Shown piece by piece: positions 1-11,749 of a DNA stretch of 64,000 nucleotides. Every line of letters begins with the position of its first letter. Position 1 is the first letter of the stretch. The notes beneath the pieces are model-generated. The model did no database searches. It had not been told where the DNA came from and saw only the letters and a list, made by a program, of their open reading frames with translations. The DNA is from Linanthus parryae (lineage: Eukaryota > Streptophyta > Magnoliopsida > Ericales > Polemoniaceae): contig JALGPY010000006.1 in NCBI GenBank assembly GCA_023055425.1, positions 92,353,935-92,417,934 of the forward strand. Direction: 5' to 3'. The translations under genes and the position numbers were made by a program.

Positions 1-1380
1 CGAACGGAGCAAGCTAACAAACTATAATTACAAATTTTTAAACATTACTTAACTGAGAATGATTCTATTCCGATAGAACAACACCATAAATCTTTTCTCC
101 ATATTATATATTCCATTTTATATAATTCTAATTTTCACAAGTTTTGAGTTTTGTGATAATAATAAGGCTTAATTACTTAACGCATACTCCCATTATACCA
201 AAATTAACACATTGCATCCCCTAATTTTAAAAAAGGCTTATTGCAGCCCCCATTTGTAATAAATTATACTTGTTAAAACGGTTTAAAAAAATACATCCCA
301 ACCACATCCATGTGTTGAGGGTAAATGTGATAATACAGAAAAAGATAATAAACAATAATGAAAAAGAAAAAAAATAAAGAAATATGATGAAGACAATGAT
401 TTTGTAGCAGATATTTCAAAACAAAATATGATATTGTAGCATATGAGAAGAACATATTTTTCTCTAAATGTCGTGGAAAAACTGAATTAATAATTATGCT
501 AATGGTTTAATCCATCTTTTGTTACGGCTTTTCAAAAAAAACTCCACTTTTAAAATTTAAAGTTTTTAAAATTAGATGTATAAAAGATTTAAGAGATCAT
601 ATGGAGGCAATATTTTGTATGAATATTTTTGATTACTTTGCGGGTTGTATAAAGTAAAATAGTATAACCAATTCAAGTAAAATATTTCAGATAAAGGGAA
701 GAAATTTTATTTATTTTTCTTCAAAATCTCTCGAGGGTAATTTATAATGCCAATTATTAATGCTAAAGAATGATGGCTTGACCTACTAAACTTACGCGCC
801 AGAAGCTATATTAAAATTGAACAATATCCATTGTACTATTTAAATCATCGATATAACAAGATATTTAGACTTAAAGAGGCTTCTTTGCAAACATGCGAGA
901 AGTTAGCCATAATCTTAGTGATGCATAGAATTCGAAGCAAATACTTTCACCACCTGTAGTTTGACACAAGAAAACTGACTCCTTCCAGTTTGTGGAAAAA
1001 AAAATACTCCCCTTGAATGTGCCAAATTGTTAGGACAAATAATGTTATGATAATCCTACTATTGAAACGCCCACCATTTTTGTTTTGTTTGTTACCATAA
1101 TTCAGGACATGGTGGTATTGTAGGTCACCTGGCCGAAAACTTTTCCGGCAAAAGCAGGGTTGCCAAATAGCACCAGTCAGTGCATGTCCAGTATGTATAT
1201 TAGAAGATTAAAGCACCACCACCATTTATAAGCCTGAATCATCTGCTCAAGCAGATCTGAAAAAATAATAATCATGATAATCCTACTATTGAAAGTATTT
1301 ACAAACAATGTCATTGAAGTACTACTGCCTTCTCAATAAAAAAGATTATTGGATAATTCGAAGATGATAAATGAATATAT
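1..1380. other. AT-rich non-coding stretch, no gene seen
   Basis: No supported gene. Around 166-262 the wording (a run of C-rich and T-rich blocks spaced by short A/T runs) resembles the terminal region of a MULE-type element, but no partner terminus was found in the window. A 21-base motif starting ATGATAATCC occurs near 1047 and again near 1274. An imperfect GCCG/CGGC hairpin lies near 1122-1143. Nothing here supports a function. Confidence 0.4.
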
Positions 1381-1858
1381 GATCATTTGATCAGTTCTTC
1401 TGTATTTAAATTTATGTTCGTCTCTGTGTTGCATCTGTATCATCAATATTGTGGACTTGCGGAACAACGAGTCTCCCATTTCTCTGATCTTCATCCATTA
1501 TCTTATCGACTTTCGCAAAGAAAACTAATTCTTTATTGCATACATTCGCCATAAGTATTCGCTGCTGTAATCATAAAAGTAATTTCTTAGTCATTAGCTA
1601 TAAAAATCTTGAAGTTGTTAATAAATGATACTTACTTGTGTTTTGTCTTTGATAAATTCTTCTACTGGTGTTCTTATAATTTTCTGCGCCGCTTCAAATA
1701 TGGTTAGACAAATTTCTCTTTCTTCGTTCTCGGCAATCACTTTCATGATGTACCTGTAATATCCATTGTCAGAAAGTTTTGAAATATTTAATATATATAA
1801 AATTCCCAAGAAAAGTTAAACAAGATTTACGAGTTCACAAGGGGCATTTCCCAGGAAA

Positions 1859-2326
1859 TCTATATAATATATCAGCTAGGTGTTTCCCTCCAAAAATAGT
1901 CAACGGAAACATCTTAGCCACTCAATCTTAAGAAATGTCTCAAGACATTTTGATCCGTTGATCTTCAATATTTTTATTATAGACATTATTGAAAAGACAT
2001 ATTAGTTTAAGATGTGTATAAATGATAAGATACTATTATATCTTAAAATCACTCTTTCATCTAACTAACTATTTCAAAGTCCTGCATTTATCTTGGATAA
2101 CTTTTTTGAAAGTTATCTTAGATATAAAAGAACATGTCTTTTCTTATTAATTATTAATCTTCTATTAACATAAACGAAATAAGTTTATATAATGTTATTA
2201 TCAAATTTTATCGGAAGAAATTAAATATAAGTTAGATAATATATATTATAATTGTCATACGGCCACAGGGGAGTCAAGTGATATATTATAAGTGCCCTAC
2301 GGGCACGGGCACGGGCCATTTTCTAG
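1859..2326 (+). mobile_element. Non-autonomous Helitron (468 bp)
   Basis: The left end reads TCTATATAATATATC directly after a host A. The right end is CTAG (2323-2326) followed by a host T, as expected for Helitron insertion between A and T. About 16 bases before CTAG is a GC-rich hairpin, GTGCCCTACGGGCAC (2292-2306), followed by a GGGCACGGGC extension. There are no terminal inverted repeats, no target duplication and no coding sequence. The interior is AT-rich. It sits inside the minus-strand RPA1-like remnant, between the last C-terminal block and the zinc-ribbon block, so it inserted after that gene was in place. The boundary assignment rests on motif recognition only. Confidence 0.7.
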
Positions 2327-2547
2327 TGCTAAACAAAGTCAACACATAAGGCAGCAAGAAGCAAATCCAGACCTAACCACCTAACATGACATAGTGCCCA
2401 ATTTTCTAGCTAGCTGGACAGAACTTGAATTTTGTAGCAACTCAGACCGAGGAAATTTGGCTATAATAGCTAGGCATATTCTCCTGATAATGGTAGTGAC
2501 ATAAATGCTAAAATAAGACTTCATTGTTGATTTCTCCTCCAATAAAC

Positions 2548-2890
2548 TAAATGCTAATTGCAGAATGACATGTAAATTATTGCATATACTCCTACATTTT
2601 TACACTATGAGAGTAGTAGCTACTAAAAATGGGTGCCTTAACGATTTTCCTATTAGTAATGTTTGAAGACAAAACCACCATTCACAACTGTACATGCCAG
2701 TCTGATATGACAACTTATAATCAATCCATTCTTGAGCAAAATGAATAACTTGGCCGGTAAAAAAAAAATTGACAGAGAGAGACAAAAATTGTATCACATA
2801 AACTATTTAGAAATTCTTTTAGAGGGACGCTAAAGAGTTGACAAGCTAAGTACTGAAATGATACCACAACTTCAGGCCCCATAAACCGTG
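2548..2890 (-). repeat. Non-coding repeat, inverted partner of 21610-21955
   Basis: The reverse complement of this stretch matches 21610-21955 over most of its length. Shared stretches include TTTATGGGGCCTGAAGTTG, TTCAGTACTTAG, TTGTCAACTCTT, AATAGGAAAAT and ACTACTCTCATAGTGTAA. The copies differ by several indels, and the 21.6-kb copy is shorter internally. Both lie beside Helitron-type coding remnants, which suggests they are non-coding parts of related elements in opposite orientation. No protein similarity was recognised. Confidence 0.7.
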
Positions 2891-5379
2891 AATTAACGCA
2901 TTGGAGTGTTGTTAAACTTCTAAGGATGCATACGACTGTATGTGTTCTGACTGGCCAGTAGAAGTGATACGGGAACACGAAACATACATAAAAATAATTT
3001 ATGAAGTGTCCTAATAGTCAACTTCATGACCAAACTTACTTATTCCACCCAACTACAGATGTAATATTTGTTTGTAAAACCATCTATTATAAACAAACGG
3101 AAGTAAATTCATGTATAATATGACGAGAGTGTATATTACCTAAGTCGGTGTTCAGGATCTGATTTCTTGCAATTCATACATTCTGTTGTTTTTCTAAAGA
3201 TGACAATCTTCTTGTTGCACCTGTTGCACGCATCATACCATGATTTTTCAACATTATCAACGCAGACAATCTTCGCCGTAAAAGAGCAATACTCATCCTG
3301 TAAATTGGAGCAATATGTTGGTTTAAGACTTTAATTTGTGTAAATATCAATGAACATTGTGCATACCTTAGACAAGAATGTGATCTTACATTAAACTCAT
3401 ATAAAGGACGCTTCATTAGTTCTGTTAGTGTAACCCTTTCAGCAGCATCCATTACTGATATGTCACATTCATTTGAGTCGAGGCTGCGTTCTTTCACAAT
3501 ACTATGAGATAAACACCTTTCAGCATCGTTCATTATCGATTTCTCGCAGTCATTATCATGCTTTGCGATTAATAAAATTCATCATAGTAATCAGATCGTG
3601 TGATAGTCGTGCAAGCGTATAAAAAGATGTCGATATAACGTAAGTACAAAGCATTATTAAGTACAATAAATGTTCATGAGGCTATATTATACTACGTAAT
3701 AAGTATATACTTTTATGTACCTGTCCTTGAAAGTATTAGCTTCAGGGAAAGGGGGATTGATATGTATACACGATGTTGATGTTGTGGATAAACTTATCTC
3801 CCCTGTAAAATTGAATAATGGATGTGATGATATTGTTTGGGAATTCACTCAATAAATGTAAAATGTTATTATTTACCTCAGAAAAATGACGCTTTGACCT
3901 TGGAAACTCCAACTATAGACTTTTGATCTTCAATTTCTTGTAGTTAAGCTCCTTCAATTTTCGCCAGATCTCCCCATAAAGTTAAAGAAATTGTTGCAGA
4001 ACTTGATAAAATATATCGTCAATATTCACGTATCTTATTTTATTTGTATAAAATATATATATATATATATTGTCTAATATATATTACCTTTCCATCATTA
4101 GTATCACATTTGGTCTTGTAGACATCTCCACTCCTCTTAGTTTTTGAGTTGTTGTGATTAGGTCAACCTTGGAAACAAGTCCAAATCATCTGGATAAGAA
4201 AATATTGAAGAAAATCAAGAAAGCAGTTGTTAATGTGTATTCACTAACTTGTAATTTAATAGTTATATTTGTAATAATAGTATACAAGGTATTGATGTAT
4301 TTTGTACATACCAATCACGTCATTGTTTGTTGCATGCTCTTTCAAACTCTTGAATGGAACGGATGAATACGGCAGTTTTTCCAACTATATTCTTTGTGTA
4401 GCTTCTTCGACTTCTGTTTGCTCTGTCAATAATATTTCTAGACGATCGTGTGCGTTCGCAGACTCTGTGTTTATCGGTTTTGGGACTGCATTAGATAGAA
4501 AATACGTCATTCCCTTGATAAACCATTGCTCCAGACTATCCACCGCTTGATTAAAAGAAATCGCTTGTATGCTTGTTCCCTAATAAGTTACAATGCATGA
4601 TAACAATACACATGAAAAATATTGAATATCAATAGAAAATTCACTTGCTTTAACACTTACATGTTCGTCCATCAATATAATCTTCCACAGAGTGCCGGAC
4701 CCTTTGTTGTTGTTATATTGTTCTACTGCTCCTCTTCGTATTACCAATATTTTTATCGTCCACTCTCGTTGAGATACATCAAGAGAATTGATGGGTAGGT
4801 AAGATTTTGTAGTCGCTTCATGTTTCATTACATTTTTAACATCGCTTCCATCTCTCAGTTGACTTGTATCACGTGTTTTCTCCATTTCTCCAAATTCTGC
4901 ACCAGTAAGCAACATAAGTAACATATTCTAAGATGTACGTATTTTGTTTCCTTTTACTGCAGTTTATAACATTTCTTTTTGTTAGGGAGTACGTAAGTGA
5001 TACAAAATTCATATATAACTTTGCAACTTCCAAGATATTTAATTATGTAATCAGAAAATATTTAAAAAAAGATGGAAACGATTAAATTATTGGACATGGA
5101 ATCATGTCTCGAATGTTTATGAAATAAAATTGTGCATAGAATTAAGTTATTTGAGTGATTACCTTACCGGCCATCAAAAGTTCCCACTTATGATACAATA
5201 TTCTGAATCAACTGCTCAAAGTGAAAGATATTGAGAATCAACAATGACAATCCAAGTCATTACAAGAGTTATTCTTGTAGTAGAATTTTATTTCTATTTT
5301 AGATTTCAATTTTTATTGACTTAGTTAAATATATTACTCTGTCTGTAGTTACAACTACAATTACTTGATACCTTCTTTA

Positions 5380-6640
5380 CCTTCAAACTGATACTGCAGT
5401 GCTTTGTCTTTGTTATTCTTGATACTCAAGTTCTCATCCTTGGTATTCCAAATTGTTTCTTCCTCGTTTTCTTCGTTACCTATGGGAGTTATCTGATGAA
5501 GTTTCCTCAGTCAGCGCCTTTTTATGGGTTCGTTATCTTCTTCATCACTTATTATACTCGCTTGATGAAGTTTTGTCAATCTCCTTCTTTTAATTGGAGG
5601 TAAATAGTCTTTTTCTTCATGGCTAATAATCACATCATTCTCAAGACTTTGGTGTAACAGTTCTTCACTTCTTCTAACATAACTGAGTTGGTTGTGCTGT
5701 GACCTGCTTGCAACAAGTTAATGGAAGTAATTAGTAGTCATTTAGATATCGATGGACCATCCCAATCTGAACTAACATGTGCATATTACATATGCTGAGT
5801 TGTTAGAAATTTGCATAACATCTTTGACTTGTAAGGTCTCACTTACCAATGTTGGCATTCTCTTCCATTGATGTAGAGTATTTTTGCATAAATAATCATT
5901 ATTTTCCTCGTCATCTTCATCAATCAATGATATTTCTGAACGTGCTTTCCCAGTATTTTGAATTTTAGCGTACTCTGCAAAATCACGGACAATTTAAAAG
6001 TTTAGTTAAGAATTCGAAACGTGGTTCAAGATTATAAAAAACAATCTGAATGATTATTTCAGTAGTGGCACAACGTTTTAGAAAGTTTGACAGTGCTTTC
6101 CCAGTATTTCGAATTTTAGCGTACTCTGTAAAATCACGGTCAATTTGAAAGTTTAGTTAAGAATTCGAAACGTGGTTCAAGATTATGTGAAAACACGTTC
6201 AACACTTATGCTTCGATCTTAGCGTACTCTACAAAATCACAGTAGTGGCACAACGTTTTAGAAATTTTATTTTCGCAATTACCTTGTTTCTTGCATTTTA
6301 TGTTTCGATGTTCAGTACTTATGTTGTTCCTTGTTGTCACCTTGTCTTTGGTTCCATCGTGACCTTGCATTTGTTTCTGTTTACCAACACTCTTGGCAGG
6401 AGTATTATGATTTGGAGACTCTTCTTTCTCTAGATTGATTATTGAATGTTGTTCAACTGTTTGGTTTACCATCTCGCAAGCGGCTTTGTCTTTTATGCAA
6501 TTTTTTCGTTTTAACTTTGTTTCACCTGTTTGCAAAGAGTGCATATAATTTATCAACAAGTATTTTCTATTTGGTAAAAATTGAAAGTAAAATTATTATT
6601 TATATTGGAACTCATGCATACCTTTAAGTTGGCTTTCACA
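5380..6640 (-). pseudogene. Unrecognised coding-like remnant, lysine/glutamate-rich
   Basis: Minus-strand reading frames here look coding-like but are broken. Positions 6559-6206 give a 117-residue Lys/Asn/Glu-rich stretch. Around 6000-5880 the sequence encodes an acidic segment, SLIDEDDEENNDY. At about 5610-5380 a short motif recurs: KRRRLTKLHQ, then KRR-stop-LRKLHQ, each followed by acidic residues, ending at a stop near 5380. No known domain was recognised. It lies just upstream of the RPA1-like remnant on the same strand, so it may be the tail of a neighbouring Helitron-borne gene or an upstream exon, but that is a guess. A tandem duplication disrupts its middle. Confidence 0.35.
5944..6270. 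repeat. Tandem duplication, unit about 151 bp (two full units plus a partial)
   Basis: A unit starting GCTTTCCCAGTATT at 5944 recurs at 6095, carrying GCGTACTCTG, AAATCACGG, GTTTAGTTAAGAATTCG and AAACGTGGTTCAAGATTAT. A third, partial and rearranged copy follows at about 6211-6270. The units differ at several bases, so the duplication is not very recent. It lies within the decayed minus-strand coding-like stretch. Confidence 0.8.
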
Positions 6641-8030
6641 TTCTCTTTTCTGAAATATGGTTTCTTTTTTCATTGTAAAGGTGTTACCGTTGGATGACTC
6701 AATCTTGAGCGACTGTCTAGTTTGAGTAGAAAGACATTTTTATCCAGAGTTTGTTTTAACTAAATCCTCCTGAAAAGTTGTTCCTTGCAAACAGAGAGGC
6801 ATTCACTCTAGCCTTTTACCAATAGGACGATCTGCATACACCATATTTTTATTTGTCAGATAAAAAGGCGTTTAGTGTTTTCTAATCACAATGCAGTTAC
6901 ATAGATTTTCAGACAGGTTAAAATGAGTTTTTTAATCAAAATATAGTCACAAAAAAGTGTCCTTGAATTGATCAAAACCTGATGGAGTTAGTAGGTTTGA
7001 AGATTCGTCAGTCTTTGTCTTCTTTCCCATTATATATCTGCATAACAGAACATGTAAGTAAATAACATTGAAGTGGATGATGAGTTTAAAAAACTGGTTC
7101 ATAATACCAAGGAGGGGAATAAGAACCGACATATAAATGAAGGTGAAATATTCATTGGCTAAATTAACTAATGCATAACATTCAATCACAAACAAGCTGA
7201 GGTTCGTGAGAAAATGAACCATCCAATATAAATTTCACGAACTGTGTCACAGCAAACCACCTCTGACACACAAGTAAGAAATGAACGGTATGCTCCAAGG
7301 AACAAATTGGCCATTGAAAGAGAAGAACTTGAACCAAGTCACAAACGAAACATGAATAAATAGTAAAATGAACACCATTTCCCACACAAAAGCCATGACA
7401 TCATGACAACATTAAAACATCGGATTTGTCGGAATTGCAATCACTGGAAGCACACGATCTTATTATACAACTCACAAGAACATACTTTCAGCACGATGTC
7501 GACGAAATCATGTGGAGTTTGTGATAAGAAAGAATGGAGATGTCATACGTCAAAAGGATAAGCAAATTCAGAATGCGGAAAAAGAAGAAAATAATTATCA
7601 ACATCCATATAAGGAACAAGAGTGGATGAGTATGATTTAAATGTAGTGTTACCTCAATTTCTGTGGATGGCAGCCTATAGAGTGGGGTCTTGCTTCAAAG
7701 ACAGTTCAATCTGTCGTGCTTCACCAAAGAGATGGGTGGGATTTCCTATTGACATTGAGGAGTTCTGGGGAATCCTAGAAACCTTATATAGACGGTTATT
7801 GCATATGAGTCATACTCAAACACTATTATGTAAAATTAAATCTAAATACAGCTGTTTATGTAGAAAATTTAGGGGATGAGATTTTGAATACGTAGAAAGC
7901 GTCTGCTTTCACAGGATGTATTTTTCCAGAATTATGGATTCTTAAGGCATGAGCTCAATAGTGATGGCTACATATTCTCTTTAAAAATATAAAATAATGA
8001 TAAATATAGCCATTTACATGAATTTAACCA
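6640..8030. other. No gene recognised
   Basis: The longest plus-strand open frame (7622-7879, 85 codons) and several minus-strand frames show no known domain. Positions 7020-6950 on the minus strand encode a short lysine-rich end, KKTKTDESSNLLTPSG, which might belong to the adjacent coding-like remnant. Otherwise I see nothing supportable. Confidence 0.4.
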
Positions 8031-8032
8031 TT

Positions 8033-8330
8033 GGTTTTTTTTTTTTTGAAAAGGAGCTTCAGATTGAATTAAAGAAGGCTATCTCAGCCATAGAAAACAA
8101 GAGTAGGAGAAACCTCAATTGGATAAAGAGAGGTTGATAGCTCTCCTATGACAGTTATTAGCTAAACCATTACACTATCTTTTCACAAAATGAAAAATAC
8201 AAATCTCAAAGAAAAATGATAAGCTCTTACAATCATCTACAATTTACCAGATTGAGCTAGAAGAGGAATTCTTCTTGGAATTCAGAGAATCAATCATGAC
8301 CTTGCAATCAGAGTGAAACATGACCTTCTT
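8033..8330 (-). mobile_element. 5'-truncated L1-type LINE, RNase H tail fragment
   Basis: The minus strand reads a degraded RNase H-like (RVT_3) end of a plant LINE ORF2: a SDCKVMIDSLNS segment, then a DDCKSL segment, then a FVKR motif near the usual R-x-x-N-x-x-A position. It ends in a poly-A tail, seen as a T-run on the plus strand at about 8033-8047. Several stops are present. Only the last 300 bases of an element are left, which is typical of incomplete target-primed reverse transcription. I could not find matching target-site duplications. Confidence 0.6.
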
Positions 8331-8339
8331 CTAATCTAT

Positions 8340-8720
8340 GTTACCTGTACTCGGCATAATCGACCAAGTACCCAGGTCGATACGATTTGACTCGGGTTCG
8401 GGTATGGCATGTGTGGTGGATTTTGGAGGAGGCATCCCGACGCGGCTTGGGCGGTGGAGCAGTAGATAGCCTTCACCGGTGCTGGAGAAGACGACGTATT
8501 TCGTCCGCAGTTGGGTCAAACTCGAGTATAGAGCTATACCCATCTATCGGAGTCTCGGTCCTTCTATCTCTCTCCGTTCGACTATGTAGATGAATTCCCT
8601 AACTCAGCATTCCTTCGTGGCTTCGAAGAGATACAGAGAGACGAAGCTATCTCTCCCCTTCGTTTCATATCTGTTTTGAATAGAGAGAGACGAACTCTGT
8701 TTGTGTGTGGCTTGTGTTAA
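8340..8720. other. GC-richer island without recognised gene
   Basis: This patch is clearly more GC-rich than its surroundings and ends in a GA/CT-rich stretch (8560-8700). Open frames of about 70 codons exist on both strands (8387-8593 plus, 8331-8543 minus), but neither shows a domain, a splice context or a clear start. It might be a transduplicated gene piece or a former promoter/5' UTR. No function is assigned. Confidence 0.3.
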
Positions 8721-9554
8721 TCCGATTGTGTCTCACTATGTTACTATAATTTTCCCCAAAGGATCTCAATTCCCTTAAACATGAAGTAAATAAATTTGTA
8801 CTGGAGGCTAGTTTTTTTAATTTCAGGGACAAGTGGGGGCCTTATCTTGAGTACTATTGTGTTATGATTAATCACTTTTGGATTAAATGAAAGCATCTGA
8901 AAAGAATTGAACTTCAACATTAAGCAATTCTTAAGTGAGAGTTGGAACTGCAAATGAGCTCACATCAGATACTTCAGATGCACCTAAGAACAATGGTGCT
9001 TGTTGGAAGAAAATTTCTTAGCTTGCAGTTCATAGTTCTGAAAATGGTGGAAATACATAATAAAAGAAAATACGTATCTCGAATTTTGAATTTTTACATG
9101 TTGTGAACAAGATGAACAATTCTTCTCGAGAAGATTAGTAATTCTCTTTTGAATTTTTACATGTTCTGAAAAAAATTTATAGTTTCTTTTTGACATTATA
9201 AGGGTGAAATAATTAGCTAGGTTTCAAAAGGGTAAGAGAGAATAGTGAATTTGCTGAAACTGTTTCATTCAGTTTTGTTGTTACAGAAATAAATACATTT
9301 ACAGGGGGCTTTCATTTGTTTGGATTACATGATTTGGTGAGAAAGGAAAAGAATTGGTGAGAGAAGGTTTTCTCATTTGTGTTTGGATTACTTTTTATGT
9401 GAGAATCCATGAGAATTCGTGAGAAAGCATGAGAAAAGAAATCTCACATGATCTAATTTTTCTTTCTCACCAAAAGTGATGAGATTTGGTGAGAAAAGAA
9501 ACTAGACGAGTATTAATATTTTCGTTGTGACGGAATTAGCCATAAAAAAATAAA

Positions 9555-11494
9555 GGGTAAAAGACACTGACCACCCCTGGGTTTAGGGAAAATTCCACTG
9601 ACCACCCCTGGGTTTTGGATAAAGACACTTTGCACCATTTTTTGGATGGAAGCTAACAGTTTCCTAACAGCACAAATGAAAAGACAATTATACCCCTAAA
9701 ATCTTATAAAATTACCCCATATATATTATCCTAACCACTCACTTCTTCATTTGTAACATAATCCTTCTCTCTCTTCCATCTCTTCCTCTCTCACACTCTT
9801 GCTGTGAAACACAACAGCCGTTCTCTTCTCTTCAATCTTCTCCTTCTCATTCTTCTCCTTCAGCTTCGCCCGCCACTCAGGCGTCGGTCTTTTCGTCTTC
9901 TCTCTCCTTTCTCTTCCTTCTCTCTCTCTCTCTCTGTTTCTCGTTATCTCCTCATGAACCCAGATCTGGGTTTTACCAGATTCGGCGAAGGCGGCGGCGA
10001 CGATGGGGGAGGTGGCTGTGGGTTGACAAGGCATCGTCAAATCTGGTGAAGGTTCTGGGTCTTGTCCGTCTTGGTTTGGGTCGCCGGTTCTGGTGAATGC
10101 GACGGTGGTATGGGCTTCGGCAAATTCATTTTCTGGGTTTTAACTCTTGGTGGTTGTTATTGCTGCGGTTGTGGTGGTGTGGTTGTTTGGTGGAAAAAAC
10201 GAAGCTGATTCAATTGAGATAGGAGGCCGATTATGGCAGTCTCAAGAAGACACATGAGTAGCAGCTTGGGAGATTCACCAGTTTTGAATGAATTACTATC
10301 ATTGGATCAATTGATTTATGATTTAATTTCTATTTTTGACGATTTCTCAATCTACAGTTGCAGATAGACCACCGGTGGAGCATCAGGAACCGACGAGCTT
10401 TCGGGATGAGTAGTGAAGAAGGACCAACATCACATCAACAGTTCCGACGAGAGCTCAAGTGGCGACGGCGACGACGACGGAGGTTTCGCCGCCGTATCTC
10501 ACCAACATCAAGCGAGAGAAGCTGATTTCATTCGGTACCCAGATCGGAAAACTCCCCGCTGTTCTTTCTTGGTTTTAAGTGAGTTGGGTGTAATTCGATT
10601 GGGGATTCTGAGTTTTGGTCTTGATTCTCAATTTTTCTGGTTTTCGAGTCGGTTGAGGTATATTTCATTTAGAGTGAAATTGGAGACTAAGGTATTGAAC
10701 ATCTTTGATTCACCTTCTCCACCTACATTTGAGTACAAGTGAGGATCTTTCTTCAGTATATGTTATTTAACCAAGTTTACTTGAGTTTTGTTCTTGCTGC
10801 TGCTATGATATGGTGATATGATAAAGCTATCTGGATTGAACTTGGATTTGATATATGGGTGTATCAGAACTGCCTGGAGTCATTGTTCTTCTTATTTAAT
10901 TGTATTGAAGAAGAATGAATTAAAATTGGATTAAATATGGATTGTTGTGTCTGTGTGGTTGGTTATTTGTTTTGATTTGATGCATAGGTATTCTTCGAGT
11001 TCTTGGTGTTCTTCGAGTTCTTGAACCATGAACACCAAGAACATGAAGAACATCAACACACAAAAAACATGACACCAAATGTGAGAATCAATTATGTGGT
11101 TTGTAATTGGGGTTGATGTTTTGGATTCAAAGAGTGGACTTGGTGTTCATGTTTTTGGATTGAAAGAGCAAAAAATCGGTGTTGATAGTTTTTTGTTTTA
11201 TTGAGATTTTTTTGTGTTCTTGGCTTGGTGTTCTTGATGTTCTTAGCTTAGTGGTGTTCTTGGGTTGATGTTCTAGGAGTTCTTGATGATAAACATGGGA
11301 AAAAAAACTAGAAAAACCCAAGGGTAATATAGTCCGGAAATATTTAATAACTACTTTTCTAACGGAACATAATAGAAGGGTGCAAAGTGTCCACGGAATA
11401 TTCCGTTAATTGGGTGCGGAGTGTCTTTATTCAAAATCCAGGGGTGGTCAATGGAATTTTCCCTAAACCCAGGGGTGGTCAGTGTCTTTTACCC
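9555..11494. mobile_element. MULE with 75-80 bp TIRs and 9-bp TSD (possible Pack-MULE)
   Basis: The element is 1,940 bp. Its left end starts GGGTAAAAGACACTGACC, and the right end is the inverted copy. The two TIRs align for about 75-80 bases with only a few mismatches, and each contains the motif TGACCACCCCTGG twice. It is flanked by the perfect 9-bp direct repeat AAAAATAAA (9546-9554 and 11495-11503), the size expected for Mutator-like transposition. No transposase is present. The interior is GC-rich from about 9790 to 10560, with pyrimidine-rich and CGACGGCGACG-type exon-like sequence (open frames at 9804-10049 and 10413-10742). That would fit a captured 5' gene end, but I did not recognise the donor. 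Confidence 0.85.
10985..11290. repeat. GTTCTTG-rich repeats inside the MULE
   Basis: Short motifs of the type TTCTTGGTGTTCTT and its complement AAGAACACCAAGAAC recur many times here, in direct and inverted orientation, including a compact hairpin near 10990-11055. No coding or regulatory role is evident. Confidence 0.6.
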
Positions 11495-11749
11495 AAAAAT
11501 AAAACATTGCCTTATCTAATATTAATGAAGGTTATTTTGGTAATATCTTTAAAATAGTTTCTTTTCCTTTCCATTAATATGCTAACCAAACAACTGAGGT
11601 GAGAAAGTATAACATTTTCTTATCATTTCTCAGTTAAGTAATGCAAACAAGAGTGTGAGAAATCTAAATCATTTCTTAACATTTCTTTTCTCACATAAAT
11701 TAAAGTTTCTCGTCATTTCTTTTCTCACCTGATTCCCAAACATTGTGTT

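Larger units (their letters stand above)
1430..4924 (-). pseudogene. RPA1-like ssDNA-binding protein, Helitron-associated, decayed
   Basis: This is a multi-exon remnant of a replication protein A large-subunit-like gene. The first block (4924-4660) carries the DBD-A opening, with YLPINSLDV and REWTIKILVIRR, and ends at a GTAAGT donor after MDEH. The next block (about 4580-4370) continues the OB fold with FNQAVDSLEQWF and KGMTYFLSNAVPKPIN, but a stop interrupts it. Degenerate DBD-B-like sequence follows at about 4200-3740. Positions 3290-3140 encode a zinc-ribbon-like segment with CNRCNKK and CMNCKKSDPEHR, as in the RPA1 C-terminal domain. Positions 1760-1440 encode the rest of that domain, with YRYIMKVIAENEE and LVFFAKVDKIMD. 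Plant Helitrons often carry such RPA1-like genes beside Rep/helicase, and a decayed Rep/helicase lies on the same strand at 16.4-20.8 kb. Internal stops and an inserted element make it non-functional. Exon limits are approximate. Confidence 0.72.
9305..11745. mobile_element. Foldback MITE-like element split by a MULE
   Basis: The left flank (9305-9545) and right flank (11504-11745) of the MULE are related as inverted repeats. The left reads TTTGTTTGGATTACATG then GGTGAGAAAGGAAAAG. The right, reverse-complemented, reads AATGTTTGGGAATCAG then GTGAGAAAAGAAATG. Both flanks are dense in GTGAGAAA and its complement. Without the MULE and one copy of its target duplication the element would be about 0.5 kb. 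It has no coding capacity. The superfamily and exact ends are uncertain; no convincing target duplication was identified. Confidence 0.5.

Noticed and set aside
8331..8593. Small genes on either strand in the GC-rich island
   Set aside because: Overlapping frames on both strands reflect base composition; no domain or conserved motif recognised.
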